The position numbers were made by a program, and so were the translations under genes. This document shows, one piece after another, positions 6,322-14,509 of a stretch of 19,703 nt of DNA. Under the pieces are notes generated by a model that was not told the origin of the DNA, did not search any database, and worked only from the letters and a program-made list of their open reading frames with translations. How positions within the stretch are numbered: the first letter of the stretch is position 1; each line of letters opens with the position of its first letter. Location: assembly GCA_022722495.1 (NCBI GenBank), contig JAIJLI010000016.1:1-19703 (forward strand), read 5' to 3'. The DNA is from Dialister sp. (GTDB lineage: Bacteria; Bacillota; Negativicutes; Veillonellales; Dialisteraceae).

Positions 6322-7806
6322 ATGGAGAAAAATAAATACATATATGGAGCCTCCATACAGGGCATTCAAGGATTTATCTTCTCTACCAACTCACTTAAAG
6401 ATGTCGTTGGTGGCAGTGAGTTGGTTGAGAAGGTATGTACCACTCTGTTTGAATCCACCTATGAGCAAGGGGGCACGTCAATCATCAAAGCAGCCGGTAA
6501 CATCAAATGTGTCTATGACAACCTTCAGGAATGTGAGAAAACCGTCCTGGAGTTTCCCAAAACAGTGATGCTGGCTGCGCCCGGTATCACCATCAGCCAG
6601 GCTGTTGTAAAGGTAACGGAAGAAGAGTTCAAAGCAAACTTCGCTTCCTGCATGGATCAGCTGGAGAAAAAACTGAAGATCCAACGCAACAAACCTTCCA
6701 AGAGCATGACTGTAGGTTTTATGGGCGTAGAACGTTCAAGAACCACAGGTCTTCCAGCCGTCACTCAGGAAAGTCAGGAATACCTGGATGAGGGAACCCT
6801 AAAGAAACGCAACTTATCAATCGGCGGAAAAGCTACCATCACCCTGGCAGAAAAGAGCTTTGGCATCAAGGAACTCTCCCCTAAAAACATCGCCTTGGAC
6901 ATCAAGGACCTCACTGGAGAGAATGACTGGATTGCCATTATCCATGCTGACGGTAATGGTCTGGGACAAATTCTGTCCAAGTTCAGCAATTCCCCAAAAG
7001 AATTTGAGCGTTTTTCCACAAACCTCAATCAGGCGACCTGCCAGGCAGCCCATGCAGCCTTCAAGAAAGTATATACCGCTGAAAACTACAGACAAGATTC
7101 AAGCATCTTCCCTTTCCGTCCTGTGGTATTGGGTGGAGATGACATGACCATGATATGCAAGGCAAGCCTTGCCCTTGACTACGTGAAGGTCTATCTCGAA
7201 GAGTTCGAGAATGCCACCAAGCAAAAGCTGGGCGCAGAGAACGGACTCACAGCATGCGCAGGTATTGCCTTCATCAAGTCTTCCTATCCATTCCACTACG
7301 GATATGACCTGGCAGAAACCCTCTGTACACAGGCCAAGATCGTTTCAAAGAATCCACTCATCCAGAAAGATGCCCCAAATGCACCATCGAGTGTGATGTT
7401 CTATAAGGTACAGGGCAGTTTCATAGAAAGCTATCCTAATATGATCCTGAAGGAAAAGACCCCACAAAAGGGACTATCCTTCAACTTCGGACCTTACTTC
7501 CTGCACCAGACGGAGGAATACTGGACGATAGAAGACCTGAAAGATGCAGCCAATCAACTCAATGGTAAAGAGGGCAACGTAGCCAAGACCAGTATCAGAA
7601 AATGGATGACCGCCATGCACCAGAACACAGAAATGGCCAAGCAGGCAGCCAATCGCAGCTATACCATGCTCTCGGCATCTACCAAGGGAACTTTCCAAAA
7701 AGCCATCACCCCTCAGAAGAGAACACTGTCTGAAGATGCGTTCTATCCTGCAGCGGATCTGCTGGACTTAAATACAATTCTCACCCAAAAAACAAAGGAA
7801 GGATAA
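6322..7806 (+). CDS. cas10: Cas10, large subunit of the type III complex; cyclase-competent, no HD domain
   Basis: A 494-residue protein, short for Cas10. It begins directly with the first Palm domain (IYGASIQGIQGFIF, then SLKDVVGGSELVEKV), so the N-terminal HD nuclease domain of most Cas10 proteins is missing. The second Palm domain has IIHADGNGLGQIL at about 206-218 and the GGDD motif at 271-274 (VVLGGDDMTM), which bind metal and ATP for synthesis of cyclic oligoadenylates. No zinc-ribbon cysteine cluster is obvious. Role: sensing of target RNA by the assembled complex and production of the second messenger for the two CARF-HEPN proteins. First gene of the rightward operon; the next gene starts 4 bases after its stop. 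Direct cleavage of target DNA through HD is not expected. Confidence 0.95.
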   Translation: MEKNKYIYGASIQGIQGFIFSTNSLKDVVGGSELVEKVCTTLFESTYEQGGTSIIKAAGNIKCVYDNLQECEKTVLEFPKTVMLAAPGITISQAVVKVTEEEFKANFASCMDQLEKKLKIQRNKPSKSMTVGFMGVERSRTTGLPAVTQESQEYLDEGTLKKRNLSIGGKATITLAEKSFGIKELSPKNIALDIKDLTGENDWIAIIHADGNGLGQILSKFSNSPKEFERFSTNLNQATCQAAHAAFKKVYTAENYRQDSSIFPFRPVVLGGDDMTMICKASLALDYVKVYLEEFENATKQKLGAENGLTACAGIAFIKSSYPFHYGYDLAETLCTQAKIVSKNPLIQKDAPNAPSSVMFYKVQGSFIESYPNMILKEKTPQKGLSFNFGPYFLHQTEEYWTIEDLKDAANQLNGKEGNVAKTSIRKWMTAMHQNTEMAKQAANRSYTMLSASTKGTFQKAITPQKRTLSEDAFYPAADLLDLNTILTQKTKEG

Positions 7807-7810
7807 AGCA

Positions 7811-8374
7811 ATGAAAGACTTAAATATAAAAATAGAGTTCTTCTCACCATGGCATTGCGGGTCGGGACTCTCTGCCGGAGCAGACGCAGACTCCCTCGTC
7901 ATCAAGGACACCAATGGTCTGCCATATATTCCTGGCAAGACGATCAAAGGCCTCATTCGAGAAGCTGTAGAGGACTATGCTGCCCTCAGAGGTCTGGACA
8001 TGGATCTGGAGAAAGCCTTCGGCAAGGCAGCTACCGCTGAAGAAGTGCTGCCATCCGGCACCCTGTTCTTCACCAATGCTACCCTCAAAGAAGACGAGGC
8101 TAAAAGTATCCTTTCCAACCATGTGGAAGACCTGCTATATATAAATAAGGTGGCAACAGCCATAGACGAGAAAAACGGAATCACCCAGGAGCATAGCCTT
8201 CGCACCATCGAAACCACCATTCCATGCACGCTCTATGCAACAATCCTCTATGTGGATGATGACATGGAAAGCGTACTGGAAGCGGCACTTGGCTTCATCA
8301 AACATATGGGAACAGGCAGAAACAGAGGTCTGGGCAGATGTAAATTCAGTATAGAGAAAGGAGGTATGGCATGA
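7811..8374 (+). CDS. Cas7-type RAMP backbone subunit (Csm3-like, single domain)
   Basis: A 187-residue RAMP protein. It has the strand FFSPWHCGSGL, the loop GADADSLVIKD, the helix entry GLPYIPGKTIKGLIR and a C-terminal glycine-rich loop GTGRNRGLGRC (167-177), in the order expected for Csm3/Cas7. Asp27 aligns by pattern with the Asp of the IDSPVVRD motif of Csm3, which cleaves target RNA, so RNase activity is likely kept. Its stop overlaps the start of csx10 (ATGA at 8371-8374), indicating translational coupling. It probably supplies one of several Cas7 positions in the filament, with the other RAMP proteins in the operon providing the rest. Confidence 0.9.
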   Translation: MKDLNIKIEFFSPWHCGSGLSAGADADSLVIKDTNGLPYIPGKTIKGLIREAVEDYAALRGLDMDLEKAFGKAATAEEVLPSGTLFFTNATLKEDEAKSILSNHVEDLLYINKVATAIDEKNGITQEHSLRTIETTIPCTLYATILYVDDDMESVLEAALGFIKHMGTGRNRGLGRCKFSIEKGGMA

Positions 8375-9891
8375 AAACTCTTCAATTCAAATGTAAACTG
8401 CTCTCAGATGTCATCCTGAACCAGCGAGCAGCCACAGAAGGAAACCAGGAATCACTGACCTTCATTCCAGGCAACTGTTTCCTGGGCATCGTAGCTAAAG
8501 ACTACATGAACTTCCAGCCCCAAGAGCAGGCAGAAATCTTCCATAGCGGACATGTAAGATTCGGTGATGCACATCCGGCATCCAAGGATGCCAAGACAAG
8601 AAGCCTCCATGTTCCTGCATCCCTCTTCTACCCAAAGCTCAAATCCTTGAGTGAGGAAAGCTATATCCACCACTTCTATAGCCGCTCAGATGACAAGCAT
8701 GGTACTGGTGGCCAGCCACAGCAGCTCAAACAATGCCGTGAAGGCTACTATGAGTTTGCAGAGAACGAGGCTAACGCAGTAGAGAGTCTGAAGAACTTTG
8801 CCATCAAGAGTGCCTATGACAGAACCCTTCGCAAGAGTAAGGACAGCCAGATGTTCGGATATGAAGGACTGGAGAAGGGAAGCGAATTCTATTTCTCTGT
8901 AGAGATAGACAATGAAGCCCTTGCCCCTATCATCGAGGAAAAGCTGACAGGAAGAAAACATGTGGGCAGATCCAAGACTGCACAGTATGGTCTCATTGAA
9001 ATCACGAAAGCTTCCTTCCAGGAAATTCCATCTGCAGCATCCCAGTTCTCTATCAATGGAAGTAACTATATCACGGTCTATGCCGATGGCAGACTCATCT
9101 TCCTGGATGAAACAGGAACGGCAACCTTCCAGCCAACAGCCCAGATGCTGGGACTCAACGGAGAAATCGACTGGGAGAAGTCACAGATCAGAACCTTCCA
9201 ATATGCTCCTTGGAATGGCAAGCGCCAAACCAGAGATGCAGACCGTGTGGGTATCGAAAAAGGCAGTGTCTTCGTTGTCAAGCTCCATGAACCACCAACA
9301 GAATCACAGCTTCCTTCCTATGTAGGCAACTATAAGAATGAGGGATTCGGTAAGGTCATCTATGGATGGAACCTGCTGCAAAAGGCAGGGGAAAATGGTC
9401 AGACAGCCCTTCAACTCACCCATAAGACAAAAGCGCAAGCTACAGAGACAAGAGCGCTGGAGGGAACACCGCTGCTAGCATTCCTGGCAAGAAAGAAGCA
9501 CAAGAACAGTTCTTCTGTCTATATCTATGAGCAGGTGAACCACTTTGTTAAGATGTACAAGCCATTGTTCTCACAAGGCAAGTTCTCTTCTCAATGGGGT
9601 ACCATCCGCAGCATCGCCCTCCAGCATCCTACCATGAACAAGATTCTCCTTGAACTCTTCGACAAGAAGGAATTGAAAAAGCGAGAGCCGTCTCCAACAG
9701 ATCCAAGAACCGAAGTCATAGAGTCAATCGGCTATATTACCCATGGAATCAAGGCCAAGGACTGGAAAGCCAAGCAGAGAGACAGAATCCTCAGAGAGTT
9801 TATAGAGCAGATGGGTAACAACCAGGAGTATGGAGACCTGTCTCAAAGAGCATTAGTGAACCTTGCCGCTGAAATGGCAAAAAAACAATAG
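8371..9891 (+). CDS. csx10: Csx10, Cas5-type RAMP subunit of a III-D-like complex
   Basis: A 506-residue RAMP protein with the Csx10 layout: N-terminal strand and loop LQFKCKLLSDVILN, the entry ESLTFIPGNCFLGIVAKDY (about 27-45), RFGDAHPAS, then the glycine-rich GRKHVGRSKTAQYGLIEI at 194-211. Csx10 is the Cas5 equivalent in subtype III-D and should hold the crRNA 5' handle at the foot of the complex next to Cas10. The C-terminal half (250-506) is less recognisable but has repeated strand-loop elements such as GFGKVIYGWNLLQKAG, compatible with a second ferredoxin-like domain. Starts inside the end of the previous gene; the next gene begins 4 bases after its TAG. Confidence 0.85.
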   Translation: MKTLQFKCKLLSDVILNQRAATEGNQESLTFIPGNCFLGIVAKDYMNFQPQEQAEIFHSGHVRFGDAHPASKDAKTRSLHVPASLFYPKLKSLSEESYIHHFYSRSDDKHGTGGQPQQLKQCREGYYEFAENEANAVESLKNFAIKSAYDRTLRKSKDSQMFGYEGLEKGSEFYFSVEIDNEALAPIIEEKLTGRKHVGRSKTAQYGLIEITKASFQEIPSAASQFSINGSNYITVYADGRLIFLDETGTATFQPTAQMLGLNGEIDWEKSQIRTFQYAPWNGKRQTRDADRVGIEKGSVFVVKLHEPPTESQLPSYVGNYKNEGFGKVIYGWNLLQKAGENGQTALQLTHKTKAQATETRALEGTPLLAFLARKKHKNSSSVYIYEQVNHFVKMYKPLFSQGKFSSQWGTIRSIALQHPTMNKILLELFDKKELKKREPSPTDPRTEVIESIGYITHGIKAKDWKAKQRDRILREFIEQMGNNQEYGDLSQRALVNLAAEMAKKQ

Positions 9892-9895
9892 AGCA

Positions 9896-11227
9896 ATGCA
9901 GATAACAAAATATAAATATCGCATGATCGCGCGCATCACCCTGGAGGCAACATCACCTCTGGCAGTGGGTAGCGGTGAGAAGGACATCATTACAGATGCA
10001 CCTGTGGCAAGAGACGTGAATGACCTGCCATATATACCGGGCACATCACTCATGGGCATCATCCGTCACAGCCTGAAAGACCTGAAGGAGAGAGACTCTA
10101 TCTTCGGATATCAGAAAGGAGACAAGGGAGAAGGCTCCAAGGTCCTCATTTCCGACGCACTGCTTCTAGGCAGCAACCAGAAGGCCATGGACGGACTTAA
10201 GAACATAGAGCAGGATGAGTATCTCAAGGCCTTTGAGGTACTGCCTATCCGTCAGCATGTAAGAATCACGGAAAAGGGTACAGGCGCAGACCATGGCAAG
10301 TTCGATGAACAGGTAGTATATAAAGGCACCAGATTCATCTTCGAGATGGAACTCCTCTCAGAAACGAAGGATGATGAGAATATGCAGAACATTCTGAACA
10401 CCATCTCCTCTCCTACCTTCAGAGTCGGCAGCGGAACGAGAAATGGTTTCGGAAGCATGAAGGTCGTGAGCTTGAAGTACGCAAGCTATGACCTGACCCA
10501 GGAAAAGGACCTCGATGCCTACCTGAAAAAGTCATCATCGCTGGAAGAGGACTGGAATGAGGCCATCGAGAAGAAGGCAAGTGAACTGCAGGGGGCTGAC
10601 TGGATCAAATATACCCTCACTCTCAAGCCTTTGAACTTCTTCCTGTTCTCATCAGGATTCGGAGACGAAGATGCCGATATGACACCCGTCAAGGAAAACT
10701 ATGTGGACTGGTCAACCGGCAAGCCAGAAATCAAGGAGGCCAAGAGCCTGATACCGGCAACATCCGTCAAAGGAGCCATTTCACACCGTACAGCCTACCA
10801 CTGGAACCGCCTTACAAAGCACTTTGTGGACAACGCAGAGGCTATCGCAAGCGACAGAAACAAGGCATGCCTGGATATCTTCGGCACCACATTGGACGAA
10901 GGAGACATCAAACCATCCAGAGGAAAGGCCATCTTCTCAGATGTCTTCACTGAGAACACGGACTCAAAGGTTCTTCCTCACATCAGGGTAGATAAGTTTA
11001 CCGGTGGAGTGATGGACGGTGCCCTGTTCCAGGAAAAGGTAAGCACAGCGGAAAACCAGGAACTCGTGGAAGAGATCTGGGTTGAAAAGGAAGCCCTTCA
11101 AGACGAAGATATCAGAAAGGCATTCGAGAAAGCCCTCCAGGACATCTGCGACGGCCTCCTGCCACTGGGCGGTGGTACCAACAGAGGAAATGGTATATTC
11201 ATCGGAACACTTAACATACAAGAGTAA
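9896..11227 (+). CDS. Tandem Cas7-type RAMP protein (two fused Csm3-like domains)
   Basis: A 443-residue protein with two RAMP units. Unit 1 (about 10-200) has ITLEATSPLAVGSGEKD, ITDAPVARDVNDLPYIPGTS and the glycine-rich FRVGSGTRNGFGSMKVV; Asp34 in TDAPVARD matches the catalytic Asp position of Csm3. Unit 2 (about 235-443) has FGDEDADM, SLIPATSVKGAISHR and ends in LPLGGGTNRGNGIF; acidic residues 257-261 lie at the matching site, but the motif is diverged. The fusion would contribute two successive backbone positions. I use ATG 9896 rather than the in-frame ATG at 9863, because the latter overlaps csx10 and the RAMP fold starts after 9896. The 2-base gap to the next gene supports one transcript. 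Confidence 0.88.
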   Translation: MQITKYKYRMIARITLEATSPLAVGSGEKDIITDAPVARDVNDLPYIPGTSLMGIIRHSLKDLKERDSIFGYQKGDKGEGSKVLISDALLLGSNQKAMDGLKNIEQDEYLKAFEVLPIRQHVRITEKGTGADHGKFDEQVVYKGTRFIFEMELLSETKDDENMQNILNTISSPTFRVGSGTRNGFGSMKVVSLKYASYDLTQEKDLDAYLKKSSSLEEDWNEAIEKKASELQGADWIKYTLTLKPLNFFLFSSGFGDEDADMTPVKENYVDWSTGKPEIKEAKSLIPATSVKGAISHRTAYHWNRLTKHFVDNAEAIASDRNKACLDIFGTTLDEGDIKPSRGKAIFSDVFTENTDSKVLPHIRVDKFTGGVMDGALFQEKVSTAENQELVEEIWVEKEALQDEDIRKAFEKALQDICDGLLPLGGGTNRGNGIFIGTLNIQE

Positions 11228-11229
11228 GC

Positions 11230-11628
11230 ATGGAACATCAGATAAAAAATGCAAAATATGAAGGCTACCTCTGGCAAAGCGACCAGAGCAAGCCAAGAAT
11301 CATAGGAGAAGGAGAACCTCTTTCTCTTACCCTTACAGACGGCGAGAATCCTTTCGTCGTAGAGGGACTGCTGTGGAACCCGGAAGAAAACACTTCTATC
11401 CAGATCCGTTATGTGGATGGAAATTACTTCGTAACAACATACGAGGTAAAGCAGGAAGAACTGGATGGCTCTGCCACCACAACTCCGGTTACCTACCTGC
11501 CACACCGTCTTCCTGGCGTGAAGGCACTAAAGTTCCTGCGCCAGTGGGAAGAGGTGAAGGATGAGCTTTGTGAAAACATGCCTACCCTTCAGCTCAAGGC
11601 AAACATATTCGTTGGATTTGAAAAATAA
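11230..11628 (+). CDS. Small type III-associated protein, TIGR04423-like
   Basis: A 132-residue soluble protein with no signal peptide or membrane segment. It begins EHQIKNAKYEGYLWQSDQSK and has a beta-rich look (VEGLLWNPEENTSIQIRY, then YFVTTYEV), followed by a short helical segment (GVKALKFLRQWEEV) and an end LKANIFVGFEK. The EGYLW-S-D start and its place between two RAMP genes match my memory of TIGR04423, a Bacteroidota family found only with type III CRISPR systems and of unknown function. A structural role in the complex is the simplest guess. It is too beta-rich for a typical Cas11 small subunit. Start is 2 bases after the previous stop. Confidence 0.72.
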   Translation: MEHQIKNAKYEGYLWQSDQSKPRIIGEGEPLSLTLTDGENPFVVEGLLWNPEENTSIQIRYVDGNYFVTTYEVKQEELDGSATTTPVTYLPHRLPGVKALKFLRQWEEVKDELCENMPTLQLKANIFVGFEK

Positions 11629-11643
11629 TGGAGGAACTGCAAA

Positions 11644-13908
11644 ATGAAAATTACAGCACCCTATAATTTCGTGCCACTCAATGAAAAGGTGTTCTACCCT
11701 TCCTGGAGTGAGCAGGTAACTCAAGACTTGCCATTCTCAGACTCAGAGGATGGAGTGATCGAGGTGAAAATCAAGAACGTATCTCCTCTCTTCACACGCG
11801 ACGGTGCACTGAATGAGCACTCTGCTCATATCATGGGTAAGGACGGAAAACGCCACTACTTCATCCCAGGCACCACCATCAAGGGAATGTTGCGTGAAAT
11901 CATAGAAATCATGTCCTTTGGCAAGATGCAGGAGGACAAGGACTTCCAGAACAGATGGTTTGGCTATCGTGATGTGGCCAACAGAATGAATAAGGCTAAA
12001 AGCACAGAATACCTGAAAAAGGTAAATAATGCCATACCAGGCTGGCTCTCAAAGGAAGGTGAGAGATATTTCTTCACCCCATGCGATGGACAACTGGAAA
12101 AGATCAATAGCATAGAAGTAGGCTTGAATTTCCCAGGATATAAACCAAATGGCTCTGTCTGGGAAACCAATGTTTCAGTAGGCTCGGATTCCAACCATTA
12201 TCCTACCTATCCTGAGAGAGAAAAAGATGGAATAAGCTACCGAATCGTCTGCACAGGACTCATGCAAGGCAAGAAACATGAACTGCTGTTCCCTTCAGAC
12301 AGAGGTGAGAGCATCCCTTTAAGCGAAGAAACCATCAGAGCCTTCAAGAGTATCTATGAAGGAACTCCAGATTTCGCCAAGGAAAAAGAAGGAAAAGGCT
12401 GCTTTCTGATGGCTCTTGAAAAGGGTTATGAAATACCGGTATTCTATCTCAAGATGCAAAATGGTCAGGAGATCCTCGGTATGTCCAGAATGTTCAAACT
12501 CCCATTCAGAAACAATGTACGCCAACAGGTAGAAATCCTGCAAAAGACCGACAAGACCAGACACGACCTGGGAGAAACCCTGTTTGGATACACAGGAGAC
12601 GACAACCTGAAGGGAAGAGTGCAAATCAGTCATGCCTTCATGGAGGGAACAGTAGAGGACTCTGAGCTTATAGAGACAAAGGGAATTCTGGGAACCCCTA
12701 AGGCTTCCTACTATCCTCTGTATCTGAAACAACAGCATTCACCATACAAGACCTATGATGAAAACGAGGGTATCGCAGGAAGAAAGCTATATAGAATCCA
12801 CTCTAAGGGAACCACCACCCAGCTTCCACAAGGAGAAAACAAGAATGTGGGAACAACATTCAAGGCCCTTCCTGCCGGACAAACCTTCACCCTGAGAATC
12901 TCCTTGCATAACACAAGAGAAACTGAGATTGGAGCTATTTTGGCTGCCCTGACTTTCAATATGACTCCAGATGTATTCTTCAACCTGGGTATGGCCAAGG
13001 CTTTTGGCTTCGGCAAATGCCACATCGATAAGGAAGACATCACGCTTCGCGGCTATAGCCAAGACATGAACTACTATATGCAGCGCTTTGAAGAAATGAT
13101 GTCGGTGTTCACTTATGAGAACTACCAGCAGTTGTGGGCACAAACCGAAAGCATCACCCAACTCGTCAATATCCTCAGTGAACATACAGACGAAGAAGTC
13201 AGAATGATGGAGATGAAAGAGTATGGAGACAGCAAATTCGAGAAGAAGAATCCTTTCAACAAGATCCAGGAAAAAGGTACACCAATCCACTCATGGCTCA
13301 CGGATGAAGACAAGGATAAGATCAGAGACCTTGCACTCAAGGCTAAAGGTGAAAGAGCAGAAAAAGAAGCCCGCAGATCACTCTCCGAGCAATATACCCT
13401 TGCCAAGAGCTATGTAGAAACCAAGGAATACCAAGAGGCTAAGAAACTCTATAACGACATCATGGATGAACTTCTCAAAAAAGGAATTAACATCCAGGAA
13501 GAAAGACAAATCGTTGCCGATATCGATGAACAGATTGCCAAGCAGGAAGAAGAGAAAAAGCAACAAGCAGCAAAAGCTGCCCAGGATGCTATAGTAAGAA
13601 TACTTGAAGCTGGTCTTGGCACCACTCTTGACAAACTCGCAGGTGATGGCGTTAGCTATAGCATCAAAGACTTCAAGGTATGCTTCCAGAAGGTAGAGAA
13701 ATGGCTGAAAGACTCCAAGGCATCACAGCTCAAAGAATCCGACAGCAACGCCCTCTTCAATACCTCAATGCGCTTGCTACAGGATCCATCCAAGAAGGAA
13801 GTGAAGGAACTTGCCAAACCATTTGACAAGAGTGGAATCTGGAAAAAGCTGACAGGCTTCCTAGGAGAAGACAAGGCTAAGGAAATCTATGATTCCTACC
13901 AGAAGTAA
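11644..13908 (+). CDS. TIGR03986-like large RAMP protein with a helical C-terminal extension
   Basis: A 754-residue protein starting KITAPYNFVPLNEKVFYP, the hallmark opening of TIGR03986-type RAMP proteins. RAMP elements are VKIKNVSPLFTRDGA, YFIPGTTIKGMLREIIE (about 72-88), LFGYTGDDNLKGRVQIS, and the glycine-rich GMAKAFGFGKC at 449-459. That is one Cas7 fold with a big insertion or two merged folds; I cannot tell. After 460 about 295 residues are charged and mostly helical, with a Lys/Glu/Ala/Gln-rich coiled coil around residues 565-655 (EEEKKQQAAKAAQDA) and a final helical block (FKVCFQKVEKWLKDS to EIYDSYQK). No separate Cas11 small subunit exists in the operon, so this tail might fill that role (inference). 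Last gene of the effector operon; a strong terminator follows. Confidence 0.87.
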   Translation: MKITAPYNFVPLNEKVFYPSWSEQVTQDLPFSDSEDGVIEVKIKNVSPLFTRDGALNEHSAHIMGKDGKRHYFIPGTTIKGMLREIIEIMSFGKMQEDKDFQNRWFGYRDVANRMNKAKSTEYLKKVNNAIPGWLSKEGERYFFTPCDGQLEKINSIEVGLNFPGYKPNGSVWETNVSVGSDSNHYPTYPEREKDGISYRIVCTGLMQGKKHELLFPSDRGESIPLSEETIRAFKSIYEGTPDFAKEKEGKGCFLMALEKGYEIPVFYLKMQNGQEILGMSRMFKLPFRNNVRQQVEILQKTDKTRHDLGETLFGYTGDDNLKGRVQISHAFMEGTVEDSELIETKGILGTPKASYYPLYLKQQHSPYKTYDENEGIAGRKLYRIHSKGTTTQLPQGENKNVGTTFKALPAGQTFTLRISLHNTRETEIGAILAALTFNMTPDVFFNLGMAKAFGFGKCHIDKEDITLRGYSQDMNYYMQRFEEMMSVFTYENYQQLWAQTESITQLVNILSEHTDEEVRMMEMKEYGDSKFEKKNPFNKIQEKGTPIHSWLTDEDKDKIRDLALKAKGERAEKEARRSLSEQYTLAKSYVETKEYQEAKKLYNDIMDELLKKGINIQEERQIVADIDEQIAKQEEEKKQQAAKAAQDAIVRILEAGLGTTLDKLAGDGVSYSIKDFKVCFQKVEKWLKDSKASQLKESDSNALFNTSMRLLQDPSKKEVKELAKPFDKSGIWKKLTGFLGEDKAKEIYDSYQK

Positions 13909-13963
13909 GAAAGGATAGGTCCAAACAGACCTGAACAGAACAGCAAATCACTATATTAAAATC

Positions 13964-14005
13964 AATCCCATATCAAGGAACTCCAGCCTTGATATGGGAT
14001 TTTTT
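13964..14005 (+). terminator. Intrinsic terminator of the effector operon
   Basis: AATCCCATATCAAGG (13964-13978) and CCTTGATATGGGATT (13987-14001) form a perfect 15-bp stem with an 8-base loop, followed by T residues. It lies 55 bases after the TIGR03986-like gene and before the trailer end of array 2, where transcription comes from the opposite direction. Confidence 0.9.
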
Positions 14006-14101
14006 CATGTAACAGATTTCCCAAACATATAGTTTCCTTTTACAGAGAAAAATGGACCAGTATCTTTTGTTCGTTGTGACGGACGAAATAGCTTTCCCTG
14101 T

Positions 14102-14358
14102 GTTTTAATCCTTGTTGTAGTGGACGATGGTCTCGTACGTAAAGAATAATAGAGTTTCTTAGAATTGTTTGGGCGTTTTAATCCTTGTTGTAGTGGACGA
14201 TGGTCTCGTACGTAAAGAATAATAGAGTTTCTTAGAATTGTTTGGGCGTCTTAATCCTTGTTGTAGTGGAAGATGGTCTCGTACTTAATGGAGATATTTC
14301 TAAATGGGACGTAAGCAAGGTGTCTTAATCCTTATTGTAGTGGAATATGGTCTCGTAC
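14102..14358 (-). CRISPR. CRISPR array 2: 4 repeats of 37 bp, 3 spacers, two identical
   Basis: Repeats begin at 14102, 14175, 14248 and 14322 and are the same family as in array 1. The first two are identical (GTTTTAATCC start) and the spacers after them (14139-14174 and 14212-14247) are identical over all 36 bases, so a 73-bp repeat-spacer unit was duplicated. The third spacer (14285-14321) reads NGDISKWDVSK in one plus-strand frame, which is a DUF285-type surface-repeat motif. The array is short and none of its repeats matches the array 1 consensus exactly. Leader on the right and transcription leftward, as in array 1. Confidence 0.97.
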
Positions 14359-14509
14359 TCGACCTTACAAGACATTATTGATTATCAATAAGTTAAAGAA
14401 CTTTACTAAACAAATATTTACCTTCCCTAACCGAAAATTAACTATTTCTTAGCGTGTGCAAAGGTACGACTTTTTTTCGAGATATGCAAGCCAATGATTC
14501 TTAAATATC
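14359..14509 (-). promoter_or_regulatory. Leader of CRISPR array 2
   Basis: A near-copy of leader 1 (1638-1788) in the same orientation relative to its array, of the same length and without obvious large gaps. Differences are mainly substitutions between the array and the promoter. Similarity ends near 14509. Confidence 0.85.
14458..14489 (-). promoter_or_regulatory. Pre-crRNA promoter in leader 2
   Basis: TTG (14489-14487) and TACCTTTGC (14466-14458) on the minus strand, 20 bases apart, as in leader 1. The promoter and the run of T after it are unchanged between the leaders, which argues that both arrays are transcribed. Confidence 0.7.

Noticed and set aside
9863..9895. Earlier start for the tandem Cas7 gene
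   Set aside because: It would overlap the end of csx10 and add 11 residues outside the RAMP fold; ATG 9896 fits the 4-base spacing seen elsewhere in the operon.
11098..11505. Minus-strand 135-codon frame across the tandem Cas7/TIGR04423-like junction
   Set aside because: Antisense to two well-supported genes in a tight operon; composition typical of a shadow frame.
14066..14101. Possible decayed fifth repeat left of array 2 (GTTGTGACGGACGA resembles the repeat core)
   Set aside because: Only about 11 of 14 bases match, the rest does not align, and there is no spacer-length gap before the first true repeat.
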